64,000 bases of DNA from Biomphalaria glabrata (Eukaryota > Mollusca > Gastropoda > Planorbidae): NCBI RefSeq assembly GCF_947242115.1, contig NC_074717.1:39452701-39516700 (forward strand). Reading direction: 5' to 3'. Within the stretch, counting starts at the first letter, position 1. Each line of letters starts with the position of its first letter. Under the pieces are notes generated by a model. That model was not told the origin of the DNA. It was given only the letters and a program-made list of their open reading frames with translations, and did not search any database. The position numbers were made by a program, and so were the translations under genes. Positions 1-10,080 of the stretch are shown here, piece after piece.

Positions 1-153
1 TAAATTAATTAGAGTTCTTTAATTTACATTAGTAATATTATATTTTCATTATTTTTTGTCATGTTTTTCATTTAAAATCTTGTTCAACCAGGACTTTATT
101 GCAGCAATATATTAAGTAAACTCTTTCATGAATAGAAATATTTTTATTTTCAG

Positions 154-1699
154 CTCAAACAAGGATGACTAAAGTCAATATCCAGAATGCTCAGAATGTT
201 GTACATCGAGGTGTATTAAATGTAACAGTGGATTCCAGCGGTCGAACTAAGAAAACAGTAGTGAAGCCTAAACAACCTATAACTAGTAAGTGATTTTATA
301 AAATTATTAAGTAGTTCCTAATCCATTCACTTAAGTCAAAGGATACACATTTGAGACTCATTGAAGGGTCTTTTACGACATGCTCAGATGCCAAATAGAC
401 CCCGCACTAAAAACTGCTTTGTCTGCATTGGATGTGGCAAAATATGCAGGTCACAGTTGGGTTTATGTGGTCATGTGAAATACTGCACTGATCCTTAAAC
501 TTTGGAACTGAAGACAATGCCTATTTATATATATATATTCACAGAAATACATCATCAGCAATTATAAACCCTGTTCAGCCTTTAGATTTACATATTTGAA
601 AGTGAATTGTTCTCCATTGATTTTTTCATTTTGGCTTCCTAAACTGTTTCACCCTCTATCTGTCTAGCGAGTCACATTCTCTCGAAACTCAGGAATCTAA
701 AGGCTTACATTGTATTAGTTTTAATGTTTGTTTGTATAACATGTTTTGGATGTTCCTTCAGAATTAAAGATTATCTTAAACCTCACAACCAGGCAGCCAT
801 GTTTGATAAATTTCAGACTTTCCATCGGAAAAGAAAATTATCATGTCCTAGTCTAAACCACTTTCCAGATGGCATTGAATAGAATCAGGCAGGATTTGAG
901 CCCATGATCTTTACGAAAACAGTCAGAAGCTTTTAAAAAAAAGTAAAGTTCCCCTTTCAGACCTTGGGATCTATGGGGCAGATGATGTTAAGGTCATCTG
1001 TTTCTTTGGCTAACAGTTAATGAGCAGAGTGTCATGTGGCCAGCACAGTGACTAACTGCCTTTACTTTCCTCAGTAAAGTCAGGTACCCATTTGAGATTG
1101 GTGTACTCAGGGGTGCCCTAAAATTCCAGAATTTCTAAATCCCAGTCTTCACTGAAATTAGAACTCAGGACCCCAGGTTTGGAAACCAAGCGCTTAACCA
1201 CTCAGCGCCCCCCCTTCTTATACCAGGCAGTTACATGTTTAGTTTTCTTTCTCCTAAAAAATAAAATAAATAAATTTCTGAAATATTTTTGGAGTACTTT
1301 AGTATCTGTACCTAAGATACTGTACCTAAGAAACTTTTTGACAGATGACAGATATAATATGTTTTTAAAGACTTCCCTTGTATATATGCAGCATGACCAT
1401 TTGTTTTATTTTTTAAACTAGCATCTCAAGAAAGGCCAAGTCAAAATCAATTAATGGATATAAAAGATAGAGTTGGTCCAGACTGGAAAGATATGGGTCG
1501 ACGCCTGGAATTTGATGATTCTGTTTTAGAACAGATGAAACTAGATAATCACCCAAATAACCATGATGAACTTATTTATCAAATCTTGCGTAAGTGGATT
1601 CAGCGAGAAAATGAAAAAGCAACTAGAGAAAAGCTAGCTAAAGTGTTTATTAAGTTAGAAAGAGGTGATTTGGCTGATATTTTAGCTACAGATGATTAA
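154..1699 (+). CDS. Death-domain adaptor, IMD/RIPK1-like (last two exons)
   Basis: Two coding exons are visible, 154-285 and 1422-1699, joined in phase (acceptor AG at 152-153, donor GTAAG after 285, acceptor AG at 1420-1421); earlier exons lie left of the window. The last exon encodes a complete death domain of about 80 residues, with the pattern VGPDWKDMGRRLEF, then YQILRKWIQREN and KATREKLAKVF, ending LADILATDD and a stop. The spacing and the W-x2-R / K-W-x2-R-E positions resemble the death domain of RIPK1 and of insect IMD more than FADD, as judged by eye from memory of those families. The preceding exon carries TKVNIQNAQNVVHRGVLNVT, which recalls a RHIM (N-I-x-N-x3-V-x2-G spacing) but lacks the classical V/I-Q-V/I-G core. 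If real, the protein would link a receptor or amyloid scaffold to caspase or NF-kB signalling in the cytoplasm. Gene identity beyond 'death-domain protein' is inference. Confidence 0.75.
715..925 (-). repeat. SINE family B remnant
   Basis: Contains, on the minus strand, ATGGCTGCCTGG and a second piece matching the family B tail (GTCCTAGTC..AACC, seen also at 32110-32150 and 58640). It appears to be two fragments of the family rather than one intact copy. Confidence 0.45.
938..1216 (-). repeat. tRNA-derived SINE, family A, copy 1
   Basis: Reverse-oriented copy of the commonest SINE in the window. Read on the minus strand it begins with a tRNA-like head (AGTGGTTAAGCGCTTGG, an A-box-like stretch, followed by a degenerate B box), passes through a body containing the shared ATGACCTTAACATCATCTG stretch, and ends in AGGGGAACTTTACTTT. 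The same order is seen at 2952, 3880, 24484 and 41961. Confidence 0.75.
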
Positions 1700-1845
1700 G
1701 CTACTGTACTAGAGTAAGATTTTTGGATATGAATGAAAACATAATTTTTAAAATATTAATACAGATACAATTTTGTTATTTTTATTGGGTGATTTGTAAA
1801 ATTTTATGCAAATTGTTTTATATAAATGTAAATGAATTTTATGAA

Positions 1846-1851
1846 AATAAA
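1846..1851 (+). terminator. Polyadenylation signal of death-domain gene
   Basis: A canonical AATAAA lies about 150 bases after the stop codon at 1699, in AT-rich 3' UTR-like sequence. It is the first good signal downstream and probably marks the transcript end. Confidence 0.55.
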
Positions 1852-2070
1852 ATGTTTTTGTTTTCTTTTTTTCTTGAACTTGTTGAATACTGGTATATAT
1901 TATTGTAATAATTAACTTTAACATCTTTATATTTAAATGTACTTAGGAGTAAATTCAACAATTTGAGTGTTTTTTTCCAATCTTAGTACGGTAAATTGTA
2001 ATGTTAGTAAAATTTATTTTTGAACATAGCTAATGGTCTAACAATGAAAAAAAAAAATAAAAAATATATA

Positions 2071-2813
2071 TTTAATGATTCTCATTATTCAGGCTCTCTG
2101 CAAACTGCTCCACACGACACCACAACTCAAAGAACTTGACAACTCAGGTCTCTAAAATAACGTAAAACTTTAATGTCTAATACTGTGAAATTGGCAACAT
2201 AACATTGACTGTACAAAAACTGTGTTGCAACTCTGTAATGCTGTATCAGACTCCACTGGCTCTCTGCCTCTTCCTGGACTTGCACTCGATTCTCTGTTCA
2301 GGACTGACTTCACACTGGACTGGTTCTTAGACTCATACTTGTGAAATTGCTAGATAATGTTAAGTCACTTGACTCTGACACCTTTGCTCCTATATAGGAT
2401 CTTCTAGAACCTGAGGGAACATCACTCTAGTTGATGTTCTAGTTGATCACATGACCGCAACTGACGTACTATTCACAACAAAGATCCTTCCCCAACCATT
2501 ACGTTGTCATTCGTCATGGCTGACCTCATCACGCTTGACCGACCGCTTGTCTAGCCCCAGCACAACCAAGGGGGTTTTGAGTTTAAATCCCCTACCAGGG
2601 AAGTTCGAGTTTAAAAATCCCTACCAGGGGGGTTCAAGTTTAAAACCCCTGCCAGAGGTGTTCGAGTTTAAAACCCCTACCTGGGGTTTTTGCAGTTAAA
2701 TTCCCCTCTTCTATAAAACAAAACAAACTTGTCTAGCGCTGGCCTGGGGCGACTTATGTTGGCTCACTACACACACACTACTACCCCTATCCATACCTTT
2801 AAGAGTTATAACA
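2071..2813 (-). mobile_element. Solo LTR fossil, family 2, with nested insertion
   Basis: Matches the LTR-like unit at 56405-57139 over its ends and several internal blocks (CAGGCTCTCTGCAAACTGC near one end, the CTAGCGCTGGCCTG block and TTATAACA at the other). A TATA-box-like element readable on the minus strand suggests minus orientation. ATATA flanks both ends (2066-2070 and 2814-2818), a possible target duplication, although the surroundings are AT-rich. It carries a younger 172-base insertion at 2556-2727. It is an old fossil with no internal region. Confidence 0.6.
2556..2727 (+). mobile_element. Short retroposon of ~28-bp units, nested in the LTR
   Basis: A 172-base block interrupts the LTR and is flanked by the 10-base direct repeat CTTGTCTAGC (2546-2555 and 2728-2737). 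It comprises about five units of roughly 28-30 bases, each with GAGTTTAAA..CCCCTACCAGG, and ends in an A-rich tail (ATAAAACAAAACAAA). A near-identical block lies in the opposite orientation at 7318-7497. The long target duplication and A-rich 3' end indicate reverse transcription of the block by LINE machinery. Confidence 0.7.
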
Positions 2814-2951
2814 ATATATATATTCTATTATCTTAAAAGTATCTACTAAGTAGTAGCTGAAGCAGTATGCTAGTGTAAAGAAATTATTGACAGTTAAAGA
2901 TTCAAACTGGAAATCCAGATAATTTGAATTAGCATTAGTCGATGTTCACTT

Positions 2952-3217
2952 AAAAAAGTAAAAAGTTCCCCTTTAAGTACCGTACCTTGAGATCTATAGA
3001 ACAGATGATGTAAAGGTCATCTGTTTCTGTTAGCGAGGGTGTCATGAGGCTAGCAAAACGACCAACCACTTTACTTTTACCAAATTTACATAATTAGAGC
3101 TGGGTGGACTCAGAGGTACCCTAAAGATCCCAAAATTAAAAATCCCAGACTTCAACAGAATTTGAACCTGGAACCCCTTGGTTTAGAAGCTGAGCGCTGT
3201 ACAACTCAGCCTCCCGG
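2952..3217 (-). repeat. tRNA-derived SINE, family A, copy 2
   Basis: Same order as copy 1: AAGTTCCCCTTT tail, the GATGATGTAAAGGTCATCTG block, and a tRNA-like head near 3175-3215, all reversed. Confidence 0.75.
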
Positions 3218-3879
3218 TGTTGGCATAATTTGAATTAACTTCATTTTTTTCCCTTTGTCCTTTTTGAAAAATAATGGTAAATTTACCCATAAAACATTGT
3301 TGATTTCTATGTGCTGTACTCCTTTTTCATCCATCCATTACAATCCAGATGTCAATCTTTCAACATGCTTCCATTGTTTGATTATTGCATGTTACATATT
3401 TTGACTTCAACATGCCTAGACTGACGTAGTCAGGGACAAAGACAAACCACTCTCTGTCACAGATACCAGACAATATGCACTGTATTGTAGTCACTACCAC
3501 TTGCTGTATCACTGCTAAGTTCTTAACAAAATGGCCAAAGAAAGCTGTGGCAGAGCAGTACAGTTATACAAGCATGCACTTTGTCAAGGACATTGAATAA
3601 CTGCGAGAAGACATAAAAAATGAAATACCCTCACATTTGGGGGCATTATTGACAAGGAAGGTTTTTTTAAACTCTTTTTTCAATGGAAGTCATTCCTAGT
3701 TCTCTGAAACTTTAAGTGGATTGAATCATTGTAAATCTAATAATTACTGGTAATTACAATTTTTTTTTTTGGAATTTTCAACTTAAAAAAAAAACAGTGA
3801 AACAAAAACAAAAAGTGCAGTAAGATTATATTGTCAAAGTTTACAAGAGACATCATTACTAAAATATCTCAAAACAAAA

Positions 3880-4155
3880 GTGGGGTTGCTGAGTGGTAAA
3901 GTGCTTGGCTTCCAAACTGAGAAGTCTTGCGTATGAATTTTTGTGAAGGCTCGGATTTTGAATTTTTAAAATGCCCCTGAGTTCACCCAACTCAAATAGG
4001 TACCAGTATAAGATGGGGAAAGTAAAAGTGGTTGATCATTGTGCTGGCCACATGACACCCTTGTTAACCCTTGGCCATAGAAACAGATGACTTTAACATC
4101 AACTGCCCTATAAATTGCAAAGTCTGAAAGGGATACTTTCCTTTTTTTTTTTATA
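3880..4155 (+). repeat. tRNA-derived SINE, family A, copy 3
   Basis: Forward copy beginning GTTGCTGAGTGGTAAAGTGC (A-box-like) and ending in GAAAGGGATACTTTCC and a T-rich stretch. The tRNA-like head identifies it as a SINE rather than a working tRNA gene. Confidence 0.75.
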
Positions 4156-4658
4156 CTAAACCATAAGTTACTGAAACATGACCTAATAAAATGCTCATAA
4201 TCATAGTAACATAAAGGACAGTGTACTTTTGTTTCATATTCTAGAATAAACTCATCTGGAAAATTTTAAGTGTTGAAGTCACTGATGAACTTTTCCCCAA
4301 TTAACAAACTTAGAGGTTTTGGCAAAATTATTATTTTTTTAATACAGCATATATGATACTTTTAAAAGTATAAATCTCCCCACCCCCCAAACTTCTATAA
4401 AATTTTAAAAATATTGAATAAAGTTTTTTTCCTAGACTTTAAATTCCGTTTCTCTCCAATCTTCATTTGCTAATAAAAGCAGCCCCTTCTTCCAAACTAA
4501 CTTTTTTTTTTTACCCGAAGAGATTTTGAAATTTTTAGATTATCTGAAGCTATGGATAGTCAGCTATCACAGTTCAAACCACTTCACCACACAAACTTTG
4601 TTGGCCTTAAGAAAAAAACAACATTAGGTAACATAAACATTTATACATTTTTATTTCT

Positions 4659-7600
4659 CTATCCAATCATTGTTCTTTTTCTACCTCTCATGCGGACTTC
4701 CTCTAACTTAGCTATGATCTCTTTACATGATTTAATATTTTTAGTTGCGGCTTGGTACGAGTTCAAAATAGTATTGAACAGTTCTTGACTATTTGGGTGT
4801 GAACTTAAAAAAGCTCTTTCTAGCACATAAAGATCAACACCTTTATCTTCAGCTGAAGCTTCAAATGAGCTCAGCCCAAAGTCTATGAGAAACAGTCTCA
4901 AGTTGCTGGGGTTTCCCTGCAAAAGCATATTTGACGTGGTCAGATCTCCATGGATGATGTTGCCGGCATGCATCTTGCTCAGTGTTTGACCTATGACTTC
5001 TGCCAGCATTAATAAAGATGAGCTGTCACCCTGTGCGGACATGTCAGTAATGTACTGCTTAGCTGTGATAGGATCCTGAATTTCTTCCATGTAAATACTG
5101 TTATCTTGAAAGTTGACCATGAAAATAGTTGGTGTGAGTATGCCTGGAAAATATGATACCACTATAAGTTAAAATTGATAACAATATTGATTCCAAATTA
5201 GTGAAAGTTTTTGAAATTGGGCCTAAGACTCTAGAAACTATAACAATATTAGAGAACTTAGCAAATGCCATATGCTAAATTGGAAATTGAACATCTAAAA
5301 ACATTAACACCACAAATAGTGGGGAAAAAAAAAGATAGATTTCAAATTAAGGTTCAAAATTACAAATAGGGCTAGATAATTAACCACAGCCACAGACGTA
5401 AAATTTTCTAAGAAATGGCAATGTATACCAATAAAGAAATTATTTGTCAAGATCCTACAGAGCTGAAGTGTACAATTCTAATTGTGACCATAGATGGCAT
5501 ATAATTTTTTTTTCTGTGCATGTAAGTTTTCGTCATGCTCTGGCTATAATTCAAAAAACAGAAATGGAAAAGTGGTTTGAGTCCCAAAAAGCCTGTGAAG
5601 TCTGACCGCACTTCCCCGTGGTGGAGGCTGTCCAGGCCTGAGCAAGCTTTTATAGCACAGACAGTGCAGGACAGGCCACTGTCCTGTTGGCTCATATTTC
5701 TCATGATTATGGCCAAATTTTGATTCACAGTGCCCCCGTTGTGGGGAAGAAGAGGAAACCGTGCCTCATATTCTGTTTGACTGCCCCAGACTTGCTGATC
5801 TCAGCATTGACAGGTCTAGGAAACCAAAAATTCCGTATGGTGACGTGTATACACTACACAAGACAGCAGGGTTTCTGTCCAGGGCTTTTGCAAGAGAGGA
5901 TTATATGAAAAATGATCTCCTTCAGTGTTAGCCTAATTTTTTTTTTTTACTACGCTCAGATCTGCAGTATTTTAAGTTTCAACACATCTACCTGGTTTGG
6001 CAATCTGAACATTAAAAATATACTTTATAAAAATGCAAAATGCTGCTAGTATGATCATTGGCAAAAAAAAACAAAAACAAAAAAAAAACGCACTTGGACA
6101 CCTTTTCGAGAAAAACATTGCTAAAAAGATTTTAAGCATAAGTAAACTCCCTATGAGTCAGGATGTAGTCATTTTAAGATTTTATCATTAAAAAAAAGAT
6201 CTTATCTTATCTTATATAATACAGCTGTTACTTCAAAAAAAAAGATGATTACATCCTATGCGTCATGCATTCAGTCATGCATATTAACCAATGATTTAAA
6301 TTCTGCCAAGTCACTGGTTTTCTTGGCTAGCTCAGGCAACCCATTCCATGCTCTAATAGCACTACGGAAGAAGGAGTATTTGTACAAATTTGTTCTAGCA
6401 TATGGGATGAGGAACGTGCCTTTATCTTTGTCTCTTTCTGAGTATTTTATTAAATTTTAAACTCAAAACCATCTGGAGGAGTTTTAAACTTTAAAAAAAA
6501 GCCATCTGTAGGAGAGAGGGGTTTAAACTCAAAACTCCGATTGGATTGGCTACGATCAAATAATTTTAGTGTGTAATTTGCTTTTTTTTATATTGAAGAG
6601 GTATTTTTAGCATAAAACCCCCTTTAAACTCAAAACCCCTTTTGGCAACGCTCATAGCATTTTGAGTGCGTAATTTGCTTTTTTTCTTACACTGAAGATG
6701 TAACCAATGGGCATCAGGAAACACAGGCAGAACCATGTACAGAGAAATGACTAGGCATAACAAACTGGACAGTATTAACTTCCTCCCCCGCAAAGGCAGA
6801 CCCTACTTCCACTACAGCCCAACATAACCAACACCCTGTACAGCAGTGCTGAACAACTGAAGAAAACAGCACACTTTTTTTCCTTGGCACAGTCTGCAAA
6901 AGAGCTCACAGCTCAGCAGCAATAAAGCTGGCTAGAAGAAGAAGAAGGGGGTTTAAACTCAAGACCCCTTTGGCTACGCTCATAGATATTAGAGTGAGTA
7001 ATTTGCTTTTATTTATATTGAAGAGGTACTTTTTAGCTTCAAATTCCACTGGAGGGGAGTTTAAACTCTAAACCCCTTTGACTACACTCATAACATTTTG
7101 AGTGTATAATTTGCTTTGTTTTTATTATTAAAGAGGTATTTTTCACCTTCAAACCCCGCTGAAGTTGGGTTCCAATTCAAATCTAAGTCAAAACCCATTT
7201 AGCTACACTCATAACATTTTGAGTGTGTAATTTGCTATTTTTATATTGAAATATATATTAAAATCAAAATCTTCCTAAACTGTACTCTTGGAATTTGGGG
7301 ATTTTCGTTTGCATTTTTTTGTTTGTTTTGTTTTATAGAAGAGGGGAATTTAACTGCAAAAACCCCAGGTAGGGGTTTTAAACTCGAACACCTCTGGTAG
7401 GGGTTTTAAACTTGAACCCCCCTGGTAGGGATTTTTAAACTCGAACTCCCCTGGTAGGGGATTTAAACTCAAAACCCCCTTGGTTGTGCTGGGGCAAGTG
7501 ATAGTTTAGTATTAAAATCTCACCTAAAATAAACAAAATCAAAGCAAAAAAAATCAGTCACTTAATTCTGACACCCCCCCGGGTTAGGGGGGGGGGGGAG

Positions 7601-10080
7601 GGGTTTGAACCCCCAAAACCTCCCCCCACCCTGGCTACGCCCATGGGTGATATAGTAATCTTAGTACCAGAAGCACCCCCATTAATGTGTATGAGGTTAA
7701 AAAAACATGCTTTATCATACCAGTGTACTTTATCGCCTCGCAGAAAAACGATCTAGCATAGGAATACAAAACTAAATTTGTTAAAAATAGAAAAATGGAT
7801 CGCACACCATAGTACCAAAGTATTTCTGTAATAACCATCAAAATAAAGACACATTGATATATATATATAATATGGTGAGATGTGCAATATGGGATACGAA
7901 AGGGTGCAGTAATGGTAGTCAATAAGGCAGCTTTACTCTATAGGCCTATTAATATATATATAATTTATATTAGACTCTTAGCATCTACAGTTACTACAAA
8001 ATAACTAATTAGATCTAGAATCTACAATAATAATAATTAATTAATTAATCATAATATATTTAAATTTAATATTAAAATTATAACTAGATCTAGAATCTAG
8101 AGCTATAGTCTATTACATTTCTAAATCTAGTCGTCTAGAGATCTAAATTTAGATCTACTAGCAGGGGCGGACTGGCTATATGGGCATTTGAGCAAATGCT
8201 CGGTGGGCCGGTACTAAATGCGCCAATCTGGTCGTGACCAGAGCATTTAAAAAAAAAAAATTAATATACAACTCTAAAAGAAAAAAGTGACAGCAGCAAG
8301 AAACAGATGCCGGAACATTGTTTTTTTGAACAATTAATTTTTGTTTGAAATACAAAGAGAAGAATATAAAAAACTTGACACTAAACAAACTGTTCTACAT
8401 CCCCGAGGAAATATATATCTGTATTTTGACATCTCAGAAACTTTTAAATACATTTTTTTTTCTGCATTTTTAGCGCTAACACTTTAAATCTTAGGTTGGC
8501 TGGTAACACTGTCATGAAGTGTCCGCTTGTGGCATGCTCATAATATATGAATGCAGCTCTGGGATTATGGCAGTACATCTACCAAGGGCCTTACGTGGCT
8601 TTTACCCTCCACAAACTTGAAATTATACACTTCTTAAAACTAAAATTTGCAAATTAAATGTAAAAAAAAAAAGGAAAATGAGATTAAATTTAACATGTTT
8701 TTTTAGATGTTTTATAAGTACTTTTATTCATAAGTGGAATTTCATTAAAGCTTTTGAAAAACTGTAGGGGGCTCCACATACTTAAATCCGGCCCTGTAAA
8801 TAATAGGTCATGGTATATTCATTAAAAAAATCATGTTTTTGTGAATGTACTAAGATGAAGCAAGAGCTTTTCACATTAAGTAAGTGTCTCTCTAACCGTT
8901 CAGCTTTCTCTTATATTTGAATGGAATAGGTTGTCTGAGTCAGCCAGGAAAACTAACGACTTTGCAGAGTTTAAGTCACTGATCATCATGCATGACTAGA
9001 TTGACACATGAAATGCGTAGGACATAATTATATTCTTTTTTGAAGTAACTTCTGTAATCTATAAGCAATACCAAAAAGTTTCAAAAACATTTAATAATAT
9101 TGTAATGAATCTAGGGTAAACACTCAACGAAGGATAAAGGTGAGAGATGAGAGATGTTTATCTACAAGATATTTTTTTTACAAGATATTAGACTATAACA
9201 ATTAACATAAATGTCTTAATGTTGTCTATGTGTTCATTTAGCTGCTGTTTTACAGGGTTTACTGTCTCCGTCACTGCCTTCCACTAACATACACCGTTCA
9301 CTGTTGCTATGTCCTAACGTTCCAACAGGGTTCTCTTTCTTGCCACTAACACAGGTAACATTACTTGTCTCAGGAATAATAGTATACATACACTTAGAAC
9401 AGGAATGTCCCTTTCCACAGTTTCCTCACAAGACTTCTTCCTGACCAGCCAACCTACACTGCTTCTCACCCGCTGATCACACTGGCAATGATCACTTCTA
9501 CAACTCAGGCGGTTCTAAACTTCTAAACTATATACTTAGCCAGAATCAACAGTCCACCATCTTGTTCGCCGTTAATAGTGCTCTGGTGCGCACCATATGC
9601 TTCAATGTAGGAGCAGCGTGAGCAGAGATATAACAATATATTCATTTCAAACTCATTATTAAGTTGATATTGTAATCACAGTAATGTTAATAGTTTTCAG
9701 ACTACATACATGTCATATGATATACTACTATTACTAACTATACCGTGAGTATACCTAGAACTAGACTACCAATATAAATTAATTATAATTAATAATATTT
9801 TATTACTAATACTACTTACTAGTAATACTAGTCTAAATTCTAATAGTGATAGTCACAGTGTATAGTCTAATTATTATAATTATTACAACTAACCAGCCAT
9901 TCTACATCTTAAGTTAGCTCGAACTTCTGACTTAATTCTTTGATTAGTGAGCATTGAATCCAAAGTGTGATGCCGATATTGTTTCTGAAATCTCTCCTTT
10001 ATTATACAGGGCCTTCCATAAAAATCATGCAAGTAAAGTTTAGCTTCAGCACCTTGTTTCAAAAGCTTCCGAGACTCCAT
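4659..10080 (-). CDS. TP53RK: TP53-regulating kinase (PRPK / Bud32), KEOPS subunit
   Basis: Two exons: 10080-9894 (start ATG at 10080, donor GTTAGT) and 5143-4659 (acceptor CAG, stop TAG), joined in phase to give 223 residues, slightly shorter than the ~250 of human TP53RK. Exon 1 carries the small-lobe start GAEAKLYL and the ATP lysine in CIIKERF (Lys28). Exon 2 has the hinge-like IYMEEI, the catalytic loop HGDLTTSN with Asp129 near residue 129, the metal motif DFG-like IDFGLS (Asp150), and the family's basic tail RMRGRKRTMIG. Bud32 is the atypical kinase/ATPase of the KEOPS complex needed for the t6A37 modification of ANN-decoding tRNAs, working beside OSGEP/Kae1; the human protein can also phosphorylate p53. 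All key residues are present, so the gene should be functional. Its single intron (4.75 kb) is packed with repeats. The junction restores RMAGILTPT, as in the family. Confidence 0.95.
5575..5940 (+). mobile_element. LINE 3' fragment with zinc-binding C-terminus
   Basis: In the TP53RK intron, opposite strand. One frame from about 5729 reads CPRCGEEEETVPHILFDCP, the C-x2-C...H...C motif found at the C-terminus of many non-LTR retrotransposon polymerases, then continues to a stop near 5937. Sequence just upstream (5575-5700) gives matching fragments in other frames (LSRPEQAFIAQ), so the copy is 5'-truncated and frameshifted. Confidence 0.7.
6175..6455 (-). mobile_element. LINE 3' end (family with AAGAT tail), copy 1
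   Basis: The minus strand reads GTFLIPYARTNLYKYSFF followed by RAWNGLPELAKKTSDLAEFK and a stop, the typical C-terminal end of a LINE polymerase. After the stop, the 3' UTR ends in short AAGAT repeats (TAAGATAAGATAAGAT, 6198-6212 region). Other copies of the same end lie near 8910, 45150, 52030 and 55835. Confidence 0.8.
6455..7260. repeat. Tandem array, ~115-bp unit, interrupted
   Basis: Units share TTTAAACTCAAAACCCC, then GGCTACGCTCATAGC, ATTTTGAGTGTGTAATTTGC and ATATTGAAGAGGTATTTT. Units start near 6460, 6520, 6620, 6950, 7065 and 7170 and are diverged. A foreign block of about 250 bases (6703-6950) ending in GAAGAAGAAG interrupts the array. Related G/C-rich pieces continue at 7575-7640 (GGCTACGCCCATGG). 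No protein is recognisable; the family was not identified. Confidence 0.65.
6703..6950 (+). mobile_element. Unidentified insertion with (GAA)n end
   Basis: Sequence unlike the surrounding ~115-bp units, ending in AATAAAGCTGGC and then GAAGAAGAAG. A polyadenylation-like hexamer followed by a simple-repeat tail suggests the 3' end of a retroposon. No protein match was recognised. Confidence 0.35.
7318..7497 (-). repeat. Inverted partner of the 2556-2727 retroposon
   Basis: Near-identical reverse complement of the block at 2556-2727, with the same ~28-base units and the same A-rich end (TTTGTTTTGTTTTATAG on the plus strand). It adjoins the ~115-bp array, whose GTTTAAACTC core it shares. Confidence 0.8.
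7960..8162. repeat. AGATCTAGA-rich tract
   Basis: Very AT-rich sequence with repeated CTAGATCTAGAATCTAG-like strings. The same composition recurs at 10100-10140, 10465-10570 and 10720-10740. It is low-complexity sequence, probably non-coding. Confidence 0.5.
8162..8250 (+). mobile_element. DNA transposon terminus (CAGGGGCGGACTGG)
   Basis: Begins CAGGGGCGGACTGGC followed by GGGCATTTG..GGTGGGCCGG, a terminus widespread in non-autonomous animal DNA transposons. No matching opposite end with a target duplication was found, so it is treated as an end fragment. A different terminus, CCGGCCCTG, occurs at 8788-8796. Confidence 0.45.
8910..9075 (+). mobile_element. LINE 3' end (AAGAT-tail family), copy 2
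   Basis: Plus-strand frame reads LSESARKTNDFAEFKSL and a stop, then a 3' UTR with TTTTTTGAAGTAACTTCTGTA, matching the ends of the copies at 6175 and 52030. Confidence 0.7.
9101..9635. mobile_element. Solo LTR fossil, family 3
   Basis: A 535-base unit begins TGTAATGAATC and ends GATATAACA, flanked on both sides by ATAT (9097-9100 and 9636-9639). TG...CA ends plus a 4-base duplication are those of an LTR retrotransposon reduced to one LTR. No internal region remains. It lies in the TP53RK intron, about 260 bases from exon 1. Confidence 0.6.

Larger units (their letters stand above)
286..1421 (+). other. Intron of death-domain gene with two SINE remnants
   Basis: This is the intron between the RHIM-like exon and the death-domain exon. 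It holds a degenerate piece of the 'GGCTGCCTGG' SINE family (about 715-925) and a minus-oriented tRNA-type SINE (938-1216). Nothing else coding was seen. Confidence 0.6.
1900..4658. other. Spacer between two convergent genes
   Basis: Beyond the LTR fossil (2071-2813) and two SINEs, no coding sequence was recognised. It is AT-rich with several poly-A/poly-T runs and contains the 3' ends of the flanking death-domain (plus) and TP53RK (minus) genes. Confidence 0.6.

Noticed and set aside
8162-8796. Single 635-bp transposon bounded by CAGGGGCGG and CCGGCCCTG
   Set aside because: Flanks do not match as a target duplication and the ends agree over only nine bases with a mismatch; probably two unrelated end fragments.
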